Assembly: GCA_041060555.1 (NCBI GenBank)
Contig: JBEUDS010000006.1
Direction: 5' to 3' (one strand)
Origin: CAUJIW01 sp963205175
GTDB taxonomy: Bacteria; Pseudomonadota; Alphaproteobacteria; Sphingomonadales; Sphingomonadaceae
Length of the DNA stretch: 64,000 nucleotides
Part shown: in pieces, positions 43,708 through 53,168 of the stretch
Layout of the letters: every line of letters starts with the position of its first letter
How positions within the stretch are numbered: position 1 is the stretch's first letter
Translations under genes and position numbers: made by a program
Notes under the pieces: generated by a model
Told to the model about the DNA's origin: nothing
Databases searched by the model: none
The model's input: the letters and a program-made list of their open reading frames with translations, nothing else

Positions 43708-45140
43708 CCCCGCTGTGGACCGCCTCTGATATCGCCGCCGCCACGGCCGGCCGTGCCTCGGGTGCGTTCGCCGTGACCGGCGTCACCTTCGACAGCCGCG
43801 AGGTGGCGCCAGGCGATCTGTTCATCGCGCTCAAGGGCGAACACGCCGACGGCCATGCCTACCTGTCGCAGGCGTTCGCCCAGGGGGCGGCTGCGGCACT
43901 GGTGAGCGATCCCGCCCGGCTGCCGGCACCCGGTGCGCCGCACGTGGCCGTTGCCGACACGTTCATGGCGCTGAACGCGCTTGGCGCGGCGGCACGGGCG
44001 CGGATGGCCGGCACGGTGATCGGCGTCACCGGCAGTGCCGGCAAGACCGGCGTCAAGGAGGCGCTGCGGCAGGTGCTGGACCGGTTCCGTCCGGGCCTGG
44101 TCCATGCGTCGGTGAAGTCGTACAACAATCATACCGGGGTGCCGCTGTCGCTGGCCAGGATGCCGGCCGACAGCGCCTTTGGCGTCCTGGAGATGGGCAT
44201 GAACCACAGTGGCGAGCTGACGGCGCTCACCACGCTGGTTCGTCCGCATGTGGCCATCGTGACCACCATTGCCAGCGCACACCGCGCCTTCTTCGACAGC
44301 GAGGAGGCGATCGCCGACGCCAAGGCGGAGATCTTCACGGGTGTGGTGCCGGGGGGCACGGTGGTGCTCAATCGCGACAACCGCCACTTCGAGCGGCTGG
44401 CGACGGCGGCGCGGGCGGCGGGCATCGGGCGGCTTGTCAGCTTCGGCCTGCGCGATCCGGCGGCGGATGTCCGGCCGATCAAACTGTCGAGCCATGCGAC
44501 GTGCACCTGTATGACGGCCGAGGTGATGGGCGAGACGCTGACCTTCAAGGTCGGTCTGCCGGGCGAGCACTGGGCGCTCAATGCGCTCGGGGTGCTGGCG
44601 GTGGTCAAGGCCGTCGGTGCCGACCTCGGTCTGGCCGGTCTGGCGCTGGCCGAGATGCAGGGGCTGGAGGGGCGTGGCCGTCGGACCAACATCGCGGTGG
44701 GCGACGGCAGCGCCATGCTGCTCGATGAGAGCTACAACGCCAATCCGGCGTCGATGGCGGCGTCGCTTGCGGTGCTGGGCGGGTTCGAGCCCAGGGGGCG
44801 GGGCCGCCGGATCGCGGTGCTGGGCGCCATGAAGGAACTGGGTGCCGATTCCGACCGGTTTCATGCCTCGCTGGCCGAGCCCATCGAGGCGGCGGCAGTC
44901 GATCATGTGGTGCTGGTGGGGGCGGAAATGACGCCCTTGGCGGCGACCCTGCCACGGCGTATCAGCCACACGCTGGTGACGTCGGCGGACGAGGCGTTGG
45001 CACAGGTGCGCGGCCTGTTGCGGCCGGACGACATCTTGCTCGTCAAGGGTTCCAACAGTGTCGGGCTGGCCCGCGTCGTCCGCGCCCTCAACGAACAGCG
45101 GACGCTGGATGAAAAATTGCAGGGAGCAAGGCCGTGCTGA
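43704..45140 (+). CDS. murF: UDP-MurNAc-tripeptide:D-Ala-D-Ala ligase MurF
   Basis: A 478-residue Mur ligase that adds the D-Ala-D-Ala dipeptide, completing the UDP-MurNAc-pentapeptide. N-terminal F-D-S-R-E-V-A-P-G-D-L-F-I-A-L-K-G is typical, as are the ATP loop V-T-G-S-A-G-K-T and E-M-G-M-N-H-S-G-E. D-E-S-Y-N-A-N-P-A-S-M near 350 binds the nucleotide. Its last seven bases overlap the GTG start of mraY. Confidence 0.96.
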   Translation: MTPLWTASDIAAATAGRASGAFAVTGVTFDSREVAPGDLFIALKGEHADGHAYLSQAFAQGAAAALVSDPARLPAPGAPHVAVADTFMALNALGAAARARMAGTVIGVTGSAGKTGVKEALRQVLDRFRPGLVHASVKSYNNHTGVPLSLARMPADSAFGVLEMGMNHSGELTALTTLVRPHVAIVTTIASAHRAFFDSEEAIADAKAEIFTGVVPGGTVVLNRDNRHFERLATAARAAGIGRLVSFGLRDPAADVRPIKLSSHATCTCMTAEVMGETLTFKVGLPGEHWALNALGVLAVVKAVGADLGLAGLALAEMQGLEGRGRRTNIAVGDGSAMLLDESYNANPASMAASLAVLGGFEPRGRGRRIAVLGAMKELGADSDRFHASLAEPIEAAAVDHVVLVGAEMTPLAATLPRRISHTLVTSADEALAQVRGLLRPDDILLVKGSNSVGLARVVRALNEQRTLDEKLQGARPC

Positions 45141-46207
45141 GTTATCTGGCGCAACTGAGTGGCGATCTGTCCATTCTCAACGTCTTTCGCTACCTGACGT
45201 TCCGCGCCATCGCCGCCGCGCTGACGGCGTTGATGATCGGCCTGGTCATCGGTCCGGGCCTCATCAACTGGCTGCGCGTCAAGCAGGGCAAGGGTCAGCC
45301 GATCCGGACCGATGGTCCCAAGTCGCACCTGCTGACCAAGGTTGGCACACCGACCATGGGTGGCATTCTCATCCTGATCTCGCTGGTGGTCTCCACCCTG
45401 CTGTGGGCCGACCTCAGCAACGGCTATGTCTGGGTCTGCCTTGGCGTGACGCTGGGCTTTGGCCTGGTCGGTTTCTCGGATGATTACCGCAAGGTCACCA
45501 AGTCCTCCCACAAGGGCCTGTCCGGCCGGACCCGCCTGCTGATCGAGTTCGCCATCGCCGGCGCCGCGGTCTGGTGGGTGTCGCAGAAAACGGGCACCAC
45601 CCTGTGGTTGCCCTTCCTCAAGAACGTCGGGCTCAACCTCGGCTGGTTCTATCTGGTGGTGGCCTCGTTCGTCATCGTCGGTGCCGGCAACGCGGTCAAC
45701 CTGACCGACGGTCTCGATGGCCTGGCGATCATGCCGGTGATCATCGCCGCCGTCACCTTCGGCATCATCGCCTACGTCATCGGCAACGCCAAGTTCGCCA
45801 CCTACCTGCAACTGCATGCCGTGTCGGGCGCCGGTGAACTGCTGGTGTTCTGCGCCGCTCTGGTGGGGGCGGGGCTGGCGTTCCTGTGGTTCAACGCGCC
45901 GCCGGCGATGGTGTTCATGGGCGACACCGGCAGCCTGGCACTGGGCGGCGCCCTGGGCGCCATCGCCGTGATCACCAACCACGAGATCGTGCTGGCGATC
46001 GTCGGCGGCCTGTTCGTGCTGGAGGCTGTATCGGTGATCGTCCAGGTGGCCAGCTTCAAGCTGACCGGCAAGCGGGTGTTCCGCATGGCACCGATCCACC
46101 ACCACTACGAGGAGAAAGGCTGGGCGGAATCCACCATCGTCATCCGCTTCTGGATCATTGCGCTGGTGCTGGCGCTGATCGGTCTTTCCACCCTCAAGCT
46201 GCGGTAG
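45134..46207 (+). CDS. mraY: phospho-N-acetylmuramoyl-pentapeptide transferase MraY
   Basis: A 357-residue inner-membrane enzyme with about ten membrane helices that forms lipid I on undecaprenyl phosphate. Catalytic motifs: T-P-T-M-G-G near residues 73-78, D-D-Y-R-K-V near 115-120, N-L-T-D-G-L-D-G-L near 191-199, and the H-H-H-Y-E-E box near 322. GTG start inside the end of murF; six bases to murD. Confidence 0.97.
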   Translation: MLSYLAQLSGDLSILNVFRYLTFRAIAAALTALMIGLVIGPGLINWLRVKQGKGQPIRTDGPKSHLLTKVGTPTMGGILILISLVVSTLLWADLSNGYVWVCLGVTLGFGLVGFSDDYRKVTKSSHKGLSGRTRLLIEFAIAGAAVWWVSQKTGTTLWLPFLKNVGLNLGWFYLVVASFVIVGAGNAVNLTDGLDGLAIMPVIIAAVTFGIIAYVIGNAKFATYLQLHAVSGAGELLVFCAALVGAGLAFLWFNAPPAMVFMGDTGSLALGGALGAIAVITNHEIVLAIVGGLFVLEAVSVIVQVASFKLTGKRVFRMAPIHHHYEEKGWAESTIVIRFWIIALVLALIGLSTLKLR

Positions 46208-46213
46208 TCGCTC

Positions 46214-47575
46214 ATGATCACGGCGCGCGTCTTTTCCGGCAAACGATATGCGGTGTTCGGTCTGGCGCGCACCGGCCTTGCCACCGCGCGCGCGCTGATC
46301 GCCTCGGGCGCCGACGTGCTGGGCTGGGACGACGGCGACGCCGCCCGCAGGGCGGCGGCCGAGGCCGGTATTCCGCTGGTCGATCTCTATGCGCTGGATC
46401 TGCGCGGCCTTGACGGCCTGCTGCTGTCGCCGGGCATCCCGCTCTACCTGCCGGCGCCGCACCCGCTCGCCGAGAAGGCAAGACTGGCGGGCGTACCGGT
46501 GATAGGAGATGTCGAGCTGTTCGCCCGCGCCCGTGCCGAACTGCCCGCGCACAAGGTGGTGGCGATCACTGGCACCAACGGCAAGTCGACGACCACGGCG
46601 CTGATCCACCACGTTGTCGCCGCCGCCGGCGTGCCGACCCGCATGGGCGGCAACATCGGCCTGCCGATCCTCGGGGAGGCGCCGCTGCCGGAAGGCGGCG
46701 TCTATGTGCTGGAACTGTCGTCATTCCAGATCGATCTCACCCAGACGCTGGTGGCCGATGTCGCGGTGCTGACCAACATCACGCCGGATCATCTCGACCG
46801 TCACGGCGACATGGCCGGCTACACCCATGCCAAGCAGCGCCTGTTCGCGATGCAGACGCCGCGTCAGACGGCGGTGGTATCGATCGATGACGATCCCAGC
46901 CGGCGGATCGCCGACACAGTGGCGGGCACGCTGGTGCCAATCTCCAACGAGCGGGTGCTGGGCCATGGCGTCTGCGTCGTTGGCGGCACCCTGAATGTCG
47001 ATGGCCGGGCCATCGGCAGCCAGTCGGCCTGGCCCCGTCTGCAGGGGCCGCACAACGCGCAGAACGCGGCGGCCGCCTATGCCGCCTGCCGCGCGCTCGG
47101 TATCGCCGACGCGGTCATCCTGGCGGCGTTCGCCAGCTATCCGGGGCTCGCCCACCGGATGGAGTTCGTTGCCGAGATCGGCGGCGTCACCTACCTCAAC
47201 GATTCCAAGGCCACCAACCCGACCTCCACCGCGCCGGCACTGGCCGCCTATCCGGCCATCCACTGGATCGCCGGTGGCAAGGCCAAGACCGACGAGCTGG
47301 ATGCCTGCCTGCCGCATCTCGGCCATGTCCGGCAGGCCTATGTGATCGGCGCGGCGGAGGCGCTGTTCGCGGGCCTGTTGTCTCCCCACGTGCCGGTGGT
47401 GCGTGCCGGCACGCTGGAACAGGCGGTGGCTGACGCCGCGGCGGCGGCCCGCCCGGGCGAGGTGGTGCTGCTGTCGCCGGCCTGTGCCTCCTACGACCAG
47501 TTCAGGGATTTCGAGGCCCGTGGAGACGCTTTCCGCGCCGCCGTGGCGGCGCTGGGGCAAGGAGACGCCTCATGA
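46214..47575 (+). CDS. murD: UDP-N-acetylmuramoyl-L-alanine:D-glutamate ligase MurD
   Basis: A 453-residue Mur ligase that adds D-glutamate. The N-terminal Rossmann domain opens with A-V-F-G-L-A-R-T-G; the ATP loop is I-T-G-T-N-G-K-S-T. L-E-L-S-S-F-Q and N-I-T-P-D-H-L-D-R-H are family marks, and L-N-D-S-K-A-T-N-P near 325 and G-G-K-A-K in the C-terminal domain complete the set. Overlaps ftsW by four bases. Confidence 0.97.
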   Translation: MITARVFSGKRYAVFGLARTGLATARALIASGADVLGWDDGDAARRAAAEAGIPLVDLYALDLRGLDGLLLSPGIPLYLPAPHPLAEKARLAGVPVIGDVELFARARAELPAHKVVAITGTNGKSTTTALIHHVVAAAGVPTRMGGNIGLPILGEAPLPEGGVYVLELSSFQIDLTQTLVADVAVLTNITPDHLDRHGDMAGYTHAKQRLFAMQTPRQTAVVSIDDDPSRRIADTVAGTLVPISNERVLGHGVCVVGGTLNVDGRAIGSQSAWPRLQGPHNAQNAAAAYAACRALGIADAVILAAFASYPGLAHRMEFVAEIGGVTYLNDSKATNPTSTAPALAAYPAIHWIAGGKAKTDELDACLPHLGHVRQAYVIGAAEALFAGLLSPHVPVVRAGTLEQAVADAAAAARPGEVVLLSPACASYDQFRDFEARGDAFRAAVAALGQGDAS

Positions 47576-48738
47576 GTCCGTTCAGTCGCTCCGACCGTAC
47601 GGCCGTCGGTCGCTGGTTCTGGACCATCGACCGCATGCTGCTGACCATGCTGCTGATGCTGGTGGCGGTGGGTATCGTCGCGGTGCTGGCCGCAAGCCCG
47701 GCGGCGGCGCACCGTTACTCCGACGCCACGCACCGGATTCCCGACCTGATGTATTTTCGCCGGCACCTGTTCTGGGTCGCGGTGGGGGTGCCGGCGCTGA
47801 TTGGCGCCTCCATGCTGCCCATCGTCTGGGTACGTCGCCTGTGCGTGGTCGGCTTCGTCGCGCTGCTGGCGGCGCTGGTGGCGGTGCCGTTCATCGGTTC
47901 CAACGCCAACGGCGCGGTGCGCTGGATCAGTCTTGGCGGCTTCCAGTTCCAGCCCTCGGAGTTCCTCAAGCCGATGTTCATCGTCACCACCGCCTGGTTG
48001 CTGTCGGCGCGGTTCGATGATGCAGCGGTACCCGCGATCCAGGTCTCGGCGGCGCTGATGGTGCTGGTGGTGGGCCTGCTTGTCATTCAGCCGGACTATG
48101 GCCAGAGCGCACTGGTTGCCGCTGTGTGGCTGGCACAGGCCTTTCTGGCGGGCATGAGCCTGTGGTTGCTGCTGGCGGTTGGCCTCGCGGGCGTATCCGG
48201 CATGGGGCTGGCCTACATGTATGTGCCGCACGTCCGTTCGCGCATCGAGCGCTTCCTGTCCACCGACGAGGCGGAGCAGGCATACCAGACCAAGAAGGCC
48301 ATCGAGAGCTTCCAGTCCGGCGGCCTGTTCGGCGCCGGGCCGGGCGAGGGCCAGGTCAAGATGCAACTGCCCGAACCGCACACGGACTATATTTTCTCGG
48401 TGATCGGCGAAGAGTTTGGCATGATCGCCTGTCTGTGCTTGGCGCTACTATATCTAGCCATTATAGTGAGGGTTCTGCTACAGCTTGTGGACGAGGAAGA
48501 TCCTTTCGTTTTCCTGTCCGTGGCCGGGCTGACAACGCAATTCGGAGCACAGGCGTTCATCAATATGGGCGTCAACCTACATCTGTTGCCCTCCAAAGGG
48601 ATGACCTTGCCCTTGATCAGCCATGGCGGTTCCTCGTTCGTCGCCGTGGCTGTCGGCATGGGGCTGGTGCTCGCGCTGACCCGTCGCAACCGCTTCCTCC
48701 ATGCCTCCCCCTTCGTGTCCGGACGGGCAACCCTATGA
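47572..48738 (+). CDS. ftsW: septal peptidoglycan polymerase FtsW
   Basis: A 388-residue SEDS-family glycosyltransferase with about ten membrane helices; with FtsI it builds septal peptidoglycan. The signature G-G-F-Q-F-Q-P-S-E-F-L-K near residues 122-133, Q-P-D-Y-G-Q-S near 170 and L-P-L-I-S-H-G-G-S-S near the C-terminus are intact, so the protein looks functional. The 3' third is odd: between about 48425 and 48600 codons rare in this genome (CTA, ATA, AGG) appear and G+C drops, and a promoter-like pair lies inside. Overlaps murG. Confidence 0.95.
   Translation: MSPFSRSDRTAVGRWFWTIDRMLLTMLLMLVAVGIVAVLAASPAAAHRYSDATHRIPDLMYFRRHLFWVAVGVPALIGASMLPIVWVRRLCVVGFVALLAALVAVPFIGSNANGAVRWISLGGFQFQPSEFLKPMFIVTTAWLLSARFDDAAVPAIQVSAALMVLVVGLLVIQPDYGQSALVAAVWLAQAFLAGMSLWLLLAVGLAGVSGMGLAYMYVPHVRSRIERFLSTDEAEQAYQTKKAIESFQSGGLFGAGPGEGQVKMQLPEPHTDYIFSVIGEEFGMIACLCLALLYLAIIVRVLLQLVDEEDPFVFLSVAGLTTQFGAQAFINMGVNLHLLPSKGMTLPLISHGGSSFVAVAVGMGLVLALTRRNRFLHASPFVSGRATL
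48439..48467 (+). promoter_or_regulatory. internal promoter candidate in ftsW
   Basis: TTGGCG (48439-48444) and TATAGT (48462-48467) are spaced by exactly 17 bases inside an AT-rich, rare-codon patch of ftsW. It could drive murG-murC-murB-ddl-ftsQ-ftsA-ftsZ separately from the distal mraZ promoter. Found by eye only. Confidence 0.45.
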
Positions 48739-49895
48739 CCGACGGCAATCGCCATGTGGTGATCGCCGCCGGCGGAACCGGTGGGCACATGGTGCCGGCC
48801 CATGCGGTGGCGCACGCGCTGATGGCGCAGGACTATGAGGTGACGCTGGTCACCGACGACCGGGGTTTGCGCTTTCCCGGGCTGTTCGACGGCATTCCCA
48901 AGCATGTCATCGCCAGCGGCTCGCCGAGCCGGGGCGGTCCGCTCGGCTGGTTGTCCGCCTTGCTCAAGGTGCGCGAGGGTCGCGCCGCTGCCCGACGGTT
49001 GTTCCAGTCCTACCACCCGGCGGTGGTGGCGGGCTTTGGCGGCTACCCGGCTTTGCCGGCATTGCTGGCGGCGCTCAGCCTGAGGATCCCGACCGTCATT
49101 CACGAGCAGAATGCCGTACTGGGCCGGGTCAACCGGTTGCTGGCGGGCCGGGTGGACGTGATCGCCACGTCATTCCAGGAGACGGCGCGGCTGAACGCCC
49201 GTCACGCCCTGAAGGTCTCGGTGACGGGCAATCCGGTGCGTGCCGATGTCGCCGCGCTGCGGGCCCTGCCGTTTCCCGACTTTCACGAGGAGAGCGTGTT
49301 CCGCGTCCTGGTGGTGGGTGGCAGTCAGGGCGCCAAGGTGCTCTCCGACGTGGTGCCGGCGGCACTGGAGATGCTGCCGGTGCATCTGCGCCGGCGGTTG
49401 CAGGTGACGCAGCAGTGCCGCGAGGAGGATGTCTCGACGGTGCGCCAGATCTATGCCCGTCTTGGCATTGCCGCCGAGTGTGCCACCTATATCACCGACA
49501 TGGCGGCGCGGCTGAAATGGGCGCATCTGGTGATCGCCCGTGCCGGCGCCTCGACGCTTTCCGAACTGACGGCGGTCGGGCGGCCGGCCATCCTGGTGCC
49601 GCTGCCCTCGGCGACCGATGATCACCAGAGCGCCAACGCCCGCGAGATGGCGCAGGCCGGCGGCGCGCGGGTGATCCCGCAGGCCCGCTTCACGCCGGCG
49701 GAACTGGCCAAGCAGATTCAGAAGATCGCGCTTGAACCCGGTGCGCTCGCCAATGCGGCGGCGCGGGCCCGGGCGCTCGGGCATCCGCTGGCGGCGCATG
49801 CGCTGGCCGGCATCATCGCCCGGCTGGCCGGTGGCCCGTGGTCCGATGTCCGCGGTGAGGACGATAGCGACATGATAGTGAAAGTTGCGTCATGA
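48735..49895 (+). CDS. murG: lipid I N-acetylglucosaminyltransferase MurG
   Basis: A 386-residue GT-B glycosyltransferase on the inner face of the membrane that turns lipid I into lipid II. The glycine loop A-A-G-G-T-G-G-H-M near residues 10-18, G-F-G-G-Y-P and H-E-Q-N-A-V-L-G-R-V-N are diagnostic; the donor site R-A-G-A-S-T-L-S-E-L and D-D-H-Q-S-A-N-A-R are complete. Its start overlaps ftsW and its stop overlaps murC. Confidence 0.97.
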   Translation: MTDGNRHVVIAAGGTGGHMVPAHAVAHALMAQDYEVTLVTDDRGLRFPGLFDGIPKHVIASGSPSRGGPLGWLSALLKVREGRAAARRLFQSYHPAVVAGFGGYPALPALLAALSLRIPTVIHEQNAVLGRVNRLLAGRVDVIATSFQETARLNARHALKVSVTGNPVRADVAALRALPFPDFHEESVFRVLVVGGSQGAKVLSDVVPAALEMLPVHLRRRLQVTQQCREEDVSTVRQIYARLGIAAECATYITDMAARLKWAHLVIARAGASTLSELTAVGRPAILVPLPSATDDHQSANAREMAQAGGARVIPQARFTPAELAKQIQKIALEPGALANAAARARALGHPLAAHALAGIIARLAGGPWSDVRGEDDSDMIVKVAS

Positions 49896-51313
49896 GTGGT
49901 CTGGAACGCGATATCGGCATTATCCACTTCATCGGTATCGGTGGCATCGGCATGTCCGGCATCGCCGAGGTGATGAAGAACCTGGGCTATCGCGTGCAGG
50001 GGTCGGACGTCGCTGAATCCTACAACGTCGCCCGGCTGCGCGAGCGCGGCATCCCGGTCGCCATCGGCCACAAGGCCGAGAACCTCGGCGACGCGGCGGT
50101 GGTGGTGGTGTCGTCCGCCATCAAGGCCGGCAACCCCGAGGTCGATCTCGCCCGCGAAAGGTTCATTCCCGTGGTGCGGCGGGCGGAGATGCTGGCCGAG
50201 CTGATGCGCCTGAAGTCGACCATCGCGGTCGCCGGCACCCACGGCAAGACCACCACCACCTCGCTGGTGGCGGCGGTGCTCGACAAGGCCGGTCTCGACC
50301 CCACGGTGATCAACGGCGGCATCATCAACGCCTATGGCACCAATGCCTATCTTGGCGGCGGCGAATGGATGGTCGTCGAGGCCGACGAGTCCGATGGCAG
50401 TTTCCTGCGCCTGCCGCCGACCATTGCCATCGTCACCAACATCGACCCCGAACACCTCGACCACTACGGCGACTTCGACACGGTGAAAGAGGCGTTCGTC
50501 GAGTTCATCGAGCATGTGCCCTTCTATGGCGCCGCCGTGCTCTGCCTTGACCACCCGGAAGTGCAGGCGATCATCCCGCGCGTCACCGACCGGCGTATCG
50601 TCACCTACGGCTTCAACGCCCAGGCCGACGTGCGCGGCGAGGCGATGCAGCCGGTGCCGGGCGGCAACCGCTTCAACGCCGTCATCACCGACCGGCGTAC
50701 CGGCGCGCGCCGCTCGATCGACGAGCTGGAACTGGCGATGCCGGGCCGGCACAACGTCCAGAACGCGCTGTCGGCGATCGCCGTCGCCCAGCAGCTCGGC
50801 ATCCCGGATGAAGCGATCAAGGAGGCCTTCCGTACCTTCGGCGGCGTCAAGCGGCGCTTCACCAGGGTCGGCGAGGTCGATGGGGCGACCATCATCGACG
50901 ACTATGGCCATCATCCGGTGGAAATTCGCGCCGTGCTCGCCGCCGCCCGTGAGGGCGTGGGCACCGGCCGGGTGATCGCGGTCGCCCAGCCGCACCGTTA
51001 CAGCCGCCTGCACGATCTGATGGGCGACTTCTGCACCTGCTTCAACAATGCCGACGTCGTCATCATCACCCCGGTTTATGCCGCCGGCGAGCAGCCGATC
51101 GAGGGCGTCGACCGGGACGCGCTGGTCAAGGGACTGAAGGCGTCCGGCCATCGCCAGGTGCTGGCGACCGACGGTGCCGACCATCTGGCGGAGCAGCTCG
51201 CGGCGTTGATCCAGCCCGGCGACATGGTGGTCTGCCTGGGTGCCGGCGACATCACCAAGTGGGCGGCGGGTCTGGCGGACGCCATCCGCGCCAATCGGGG
51301 GGCGGTGGCATGA
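49892..51313 (+). CDS. murC: UDP-N-acetylmuramate:L-alanine ligase MurC
   Basis: A 473-residue Mur ligase adding the first stem residue. N-terminal G-I-G-G-I-G-M-S-G-I-A-E and G-S-D-V-A-E bind UDP-MurNAc. The ATP loop is A-G-T-H-G-K-T-T-T near residues 112-120, E-A-D-E-S-D-G-S-F follows, and D-D-Y-G-H-H-P-V-E near 335 is diagnostic for MurC. Start overlaps murG; stop overlaps murB. Confidence 0.97.
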   Translation: MSGLERDIGIIHFIGIGGIGMSGIAEVMKNLGYRVQGSDVAESYNVARLRERGIPVAIGHKAENLGDAAVVVVSSAIKAGNPEVDLARERFIPVVRRAEMLAELMRLKSTIAVAGTHGKTTTTSLVAAVLDKAGLDPTVINGGIINAYGTNAYLGGGEWMVVEADESDGSFLRLPPTIAIVTNIDPEHLDHYGDFDTVKEAFVEFIEHVPFYGAAVLCLDHPEVQAIIPRVTDRRIVTYGFNAQADVRGEAMQPVPGGNRFNAVITDRRTGARRSIDELELAMPGRHNVQNALSAIAVAQQLGIPDEAIKEAFRTFGGVKRRFTRVGEVDGATIIDDYGHHPVEIRAVLAAAREGVGTGRVIAVAQPHRYSRLHDLMGDFCTCFNNADVVIITPVYAAGEQPIEGVDRDALVKGLKASGHRQVLATDGADHLAEQLAALIQPGDMVVCLGAGDITKWAAGLADAIRANRGAVA

Positions 51314-52245
51314 TGGCGGCGCGCGCCAATCCCTCGCTGCTCGACCGGCTGCCGGCGCCGCGCGGCACGCTGGAGGCCGCCGGCTCGATGGCCGATTTCA
51401 TCTGGTTCCGCACCGGCGGTCCGGCGGAAGCGCTGTTCCGCCCGGCGGACCGCGACGACCTGGTGACCTTTCTTGCCGGCTGCCCGGCCGATGTGCCGGT
51501 GCTGCCGGTGGGCGTCGGCTCCAACCTGCTGGTGCGCGATGGCGGCATTGATGGCGTGGTGGTGCGGCTGTCCAAGGGCTTCGCCGACGTGAAGATCGAG
51601 GGCCCGACCCGGGTGCGCGCGGGCGCCGCCGCCATGGGCATCACCGTCGCCAGCGCCGCGCGTGACGCTGGCATCGCCGGGCTGGAGTTCCTGCGCGGCA
51701 TTCCCGGCACCGTCGGTGGCGCTGTGCGGATGAACGCCGGCGCCTATGGCCGGGAATGTGCCGATATCCTGGTCGAGTGCACCGTGGTCCACCGCGACGG
51801 TCGGGTCGAGACCTTGCCGGCCTCGGCGCTGGGCTACACATACCGCCATTCCGAGCTGCCCGACGGTGCCATCGTCGTCGAGGCGCTGTTCGAGGGGCGG
51901 CCCGGCGACCCCGCCGCCATCGGCGCCGAGATGGACCGCATCGCCGCCGAGCGCGAGGCGAGCCAGCCGCTGCGTTCGCGCACCGGCGGCTCCACGTTCA
52001 AGAACCCGGACGGCCACAAGGCCTGGCAGCTGATCGATCATGCCGGCTGCCGGGGCCTGACCATCGGCGGCGCCCAGATGAGCGAGAAGCACTGCAACTT
52101 CATGCTCAACACCGGCGGCGCCAGTAGTGCCGAGCTGGAGCAGCTGGGCGAGGAGGTGCGGCGACGGGTGAAGGCCGACAGCGGCGTCGAACTGCAGTGG
52201 GAGATACAGCGCATCGGCAACCCGCAGACGGGAGGCCGGGCATGA
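51310..52245 (+). CDS. murB: UDP-N-acetylenolpyruvoylglucosamine reductase MurB
   Basis: A 311-residue FAD enzyme that reduces UDP-enolpyruvyl-GlcNAc to UDP-MurNAc. FAD-binding V-G-V-G-S-N-L-L-V-R-D-G-G near residues 67-79 and G-I-P-G-T-V-G-G-A-V near 131-140 are typical; the proton-donor serine lies in T-G-G-S-T-F-K-N-P. Type I MurB layout. The ATG is chosen for its overlap with the murC stop; the following codon is also ATG. Confidence 0.96.
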   Translation: MMAARANPSLLDRLPAPRGTLEAAGSMADFIWFRTGGPAEALFRPADRDDLVTFLAGCPADVPVLPVGVGSNLLVRDGGIDGVVVRLSKGFADVKIEGPTRVRAGAAAMGITVASAARDAGIAGLEFLRGIPGTVGGAVRMNAGAYGRECADILVECTVVHRDGRVETLPASALGYTYRHSELPDGAIVVEALFEGRPGDPAAIGAEMDRIAAEREASQPLRSRTGGSTFKNPDGHKAWQLIDHAGCRGLTIGGAQMSEKHCNFMLNTGGASSAELEQLGEEVRRRVKADSGVELQWEIQRIGNPQTGGRA

Positions 52246-53168
52246 GCAGGCATGTGGTCGTGCTGATGGGCGGCTGGTCGGCGGAGCGCGAGGTGTCGCT
52301 GACCTCCGGCCGGGCCATCGTCGAGGCCTGCCAGCGGCTGGGCTACCGGGCCACCGGACTCGACATGGGCCATGACGTCGCCCAGCGCCTCGCCGAGCTC
52401 AAGCCGGACGTGGTGTTCAACGCCCTGCACGGCACGCCGGGTGAGGACGGGTCGATCCAGGGTGTGCTGGAGCTGATGGGCATCCCCTATACTCACAGTG
52501 GCATCACCACATCGGCGGTGGCGATCGACAAGCAGCTCACCAAGACGGTACTCACCGCCGCCGGCATCCAGATGCCGGGCGGTGGCGTGGTGCGCTCGGA
52601 ATCAGTGTTCGAGGCGGACCCGCTGCCGCGCCCCTATGTGCTGAAGCCGGTCAACGAGGGATCGTCGGTCGGGGTCGCCATCGTCACCGACGACAGCAAT
52701 TTCGGCCAGCCGATCAGCCGCGATGCCGCCGGACCGTGGCGGCAGTTCGAGACGCTGCTCGCCGAACCGTTCATCCGTGGCCGCGAGCTGACCGTCGCCG
52801 TCCTCGACGACGAACCGCTGGCGGTCACCGAGTTGCAGCCGACGCGCGGCTTTTACGATTATGACGCCAAGTACACCGAAGGCCTGACCCAGCACGTGGT
52901 GCCGGCGCCGATCCACCCCCAGGCGACCGAGCAGGCACTGGCGATGGCGCTGGCCGCCCACCGGGCGCTGGGTTGCCGGGGCGTCTCCCGCTCGGATTTT
53001 CGCTATGACGACACCATGGGCGAGCCGGGCCAGCTCTACCTGCTGGAGGTCAACACCCAGCCGGGGATGACGCCCTTGAGCCTGGTGCCCGAGCAGGCGA
53101 AGTATCGCCAGATCGGCTTCGACGCCCTGGTCGACCGGCTGATCCAGGATGCGGGGCTGAAGCGATGA
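52242..53168 (+). CDS. ddl: D-alanine:D-alanine ligase
   Basis: A 308-residue ATP-grasp enzyme making the D-Ala-D-Ala dipeptide used by MurF. The N-terminal G-G-W-S-A-E-R-E-V-S-L-T-S-G matches Ddl; N-A-L-H-G-T-P-G-E-D-G follows near 67-77. ATP-grasp motifs V-L-K-P-V-N-E-G-S-S-V-G-V and L-L-E-V-N-T-Q-P-G-M-T are present. The tyrosine-type loop typical of D-Ala ligases, not D-lactate ligases, is consistent. Overlaps murB and ftsQ. Confidence 0.96.
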   Translation: MSRHVVVLMGGWSAEREVSLTSGRAIVEACQRLGYRATGLDMGHDVAQRLAELKPDVVFNALHGTPGEDGSIQGVLELMGIPYTHSGITTSAVAIDKQLTKTVLTAAGIQMPGGGVVRSESVFEADPLPRPYVLKPVNEGSSVGVAIVTDDSNFGQPISRDAAGPWRQFETLLAEPFIRGRELTVAVLDDEPLAVTELQPTRGFYDYDAKYTEGLTQHVVPAPIHPQATEQALAMALAAHRALGCRGVSRSDFRYDDTMGEPGQLYLLEVNTQPGMTPLSLVPEQAKYRQIGFDALVDRLIQDAGLKR

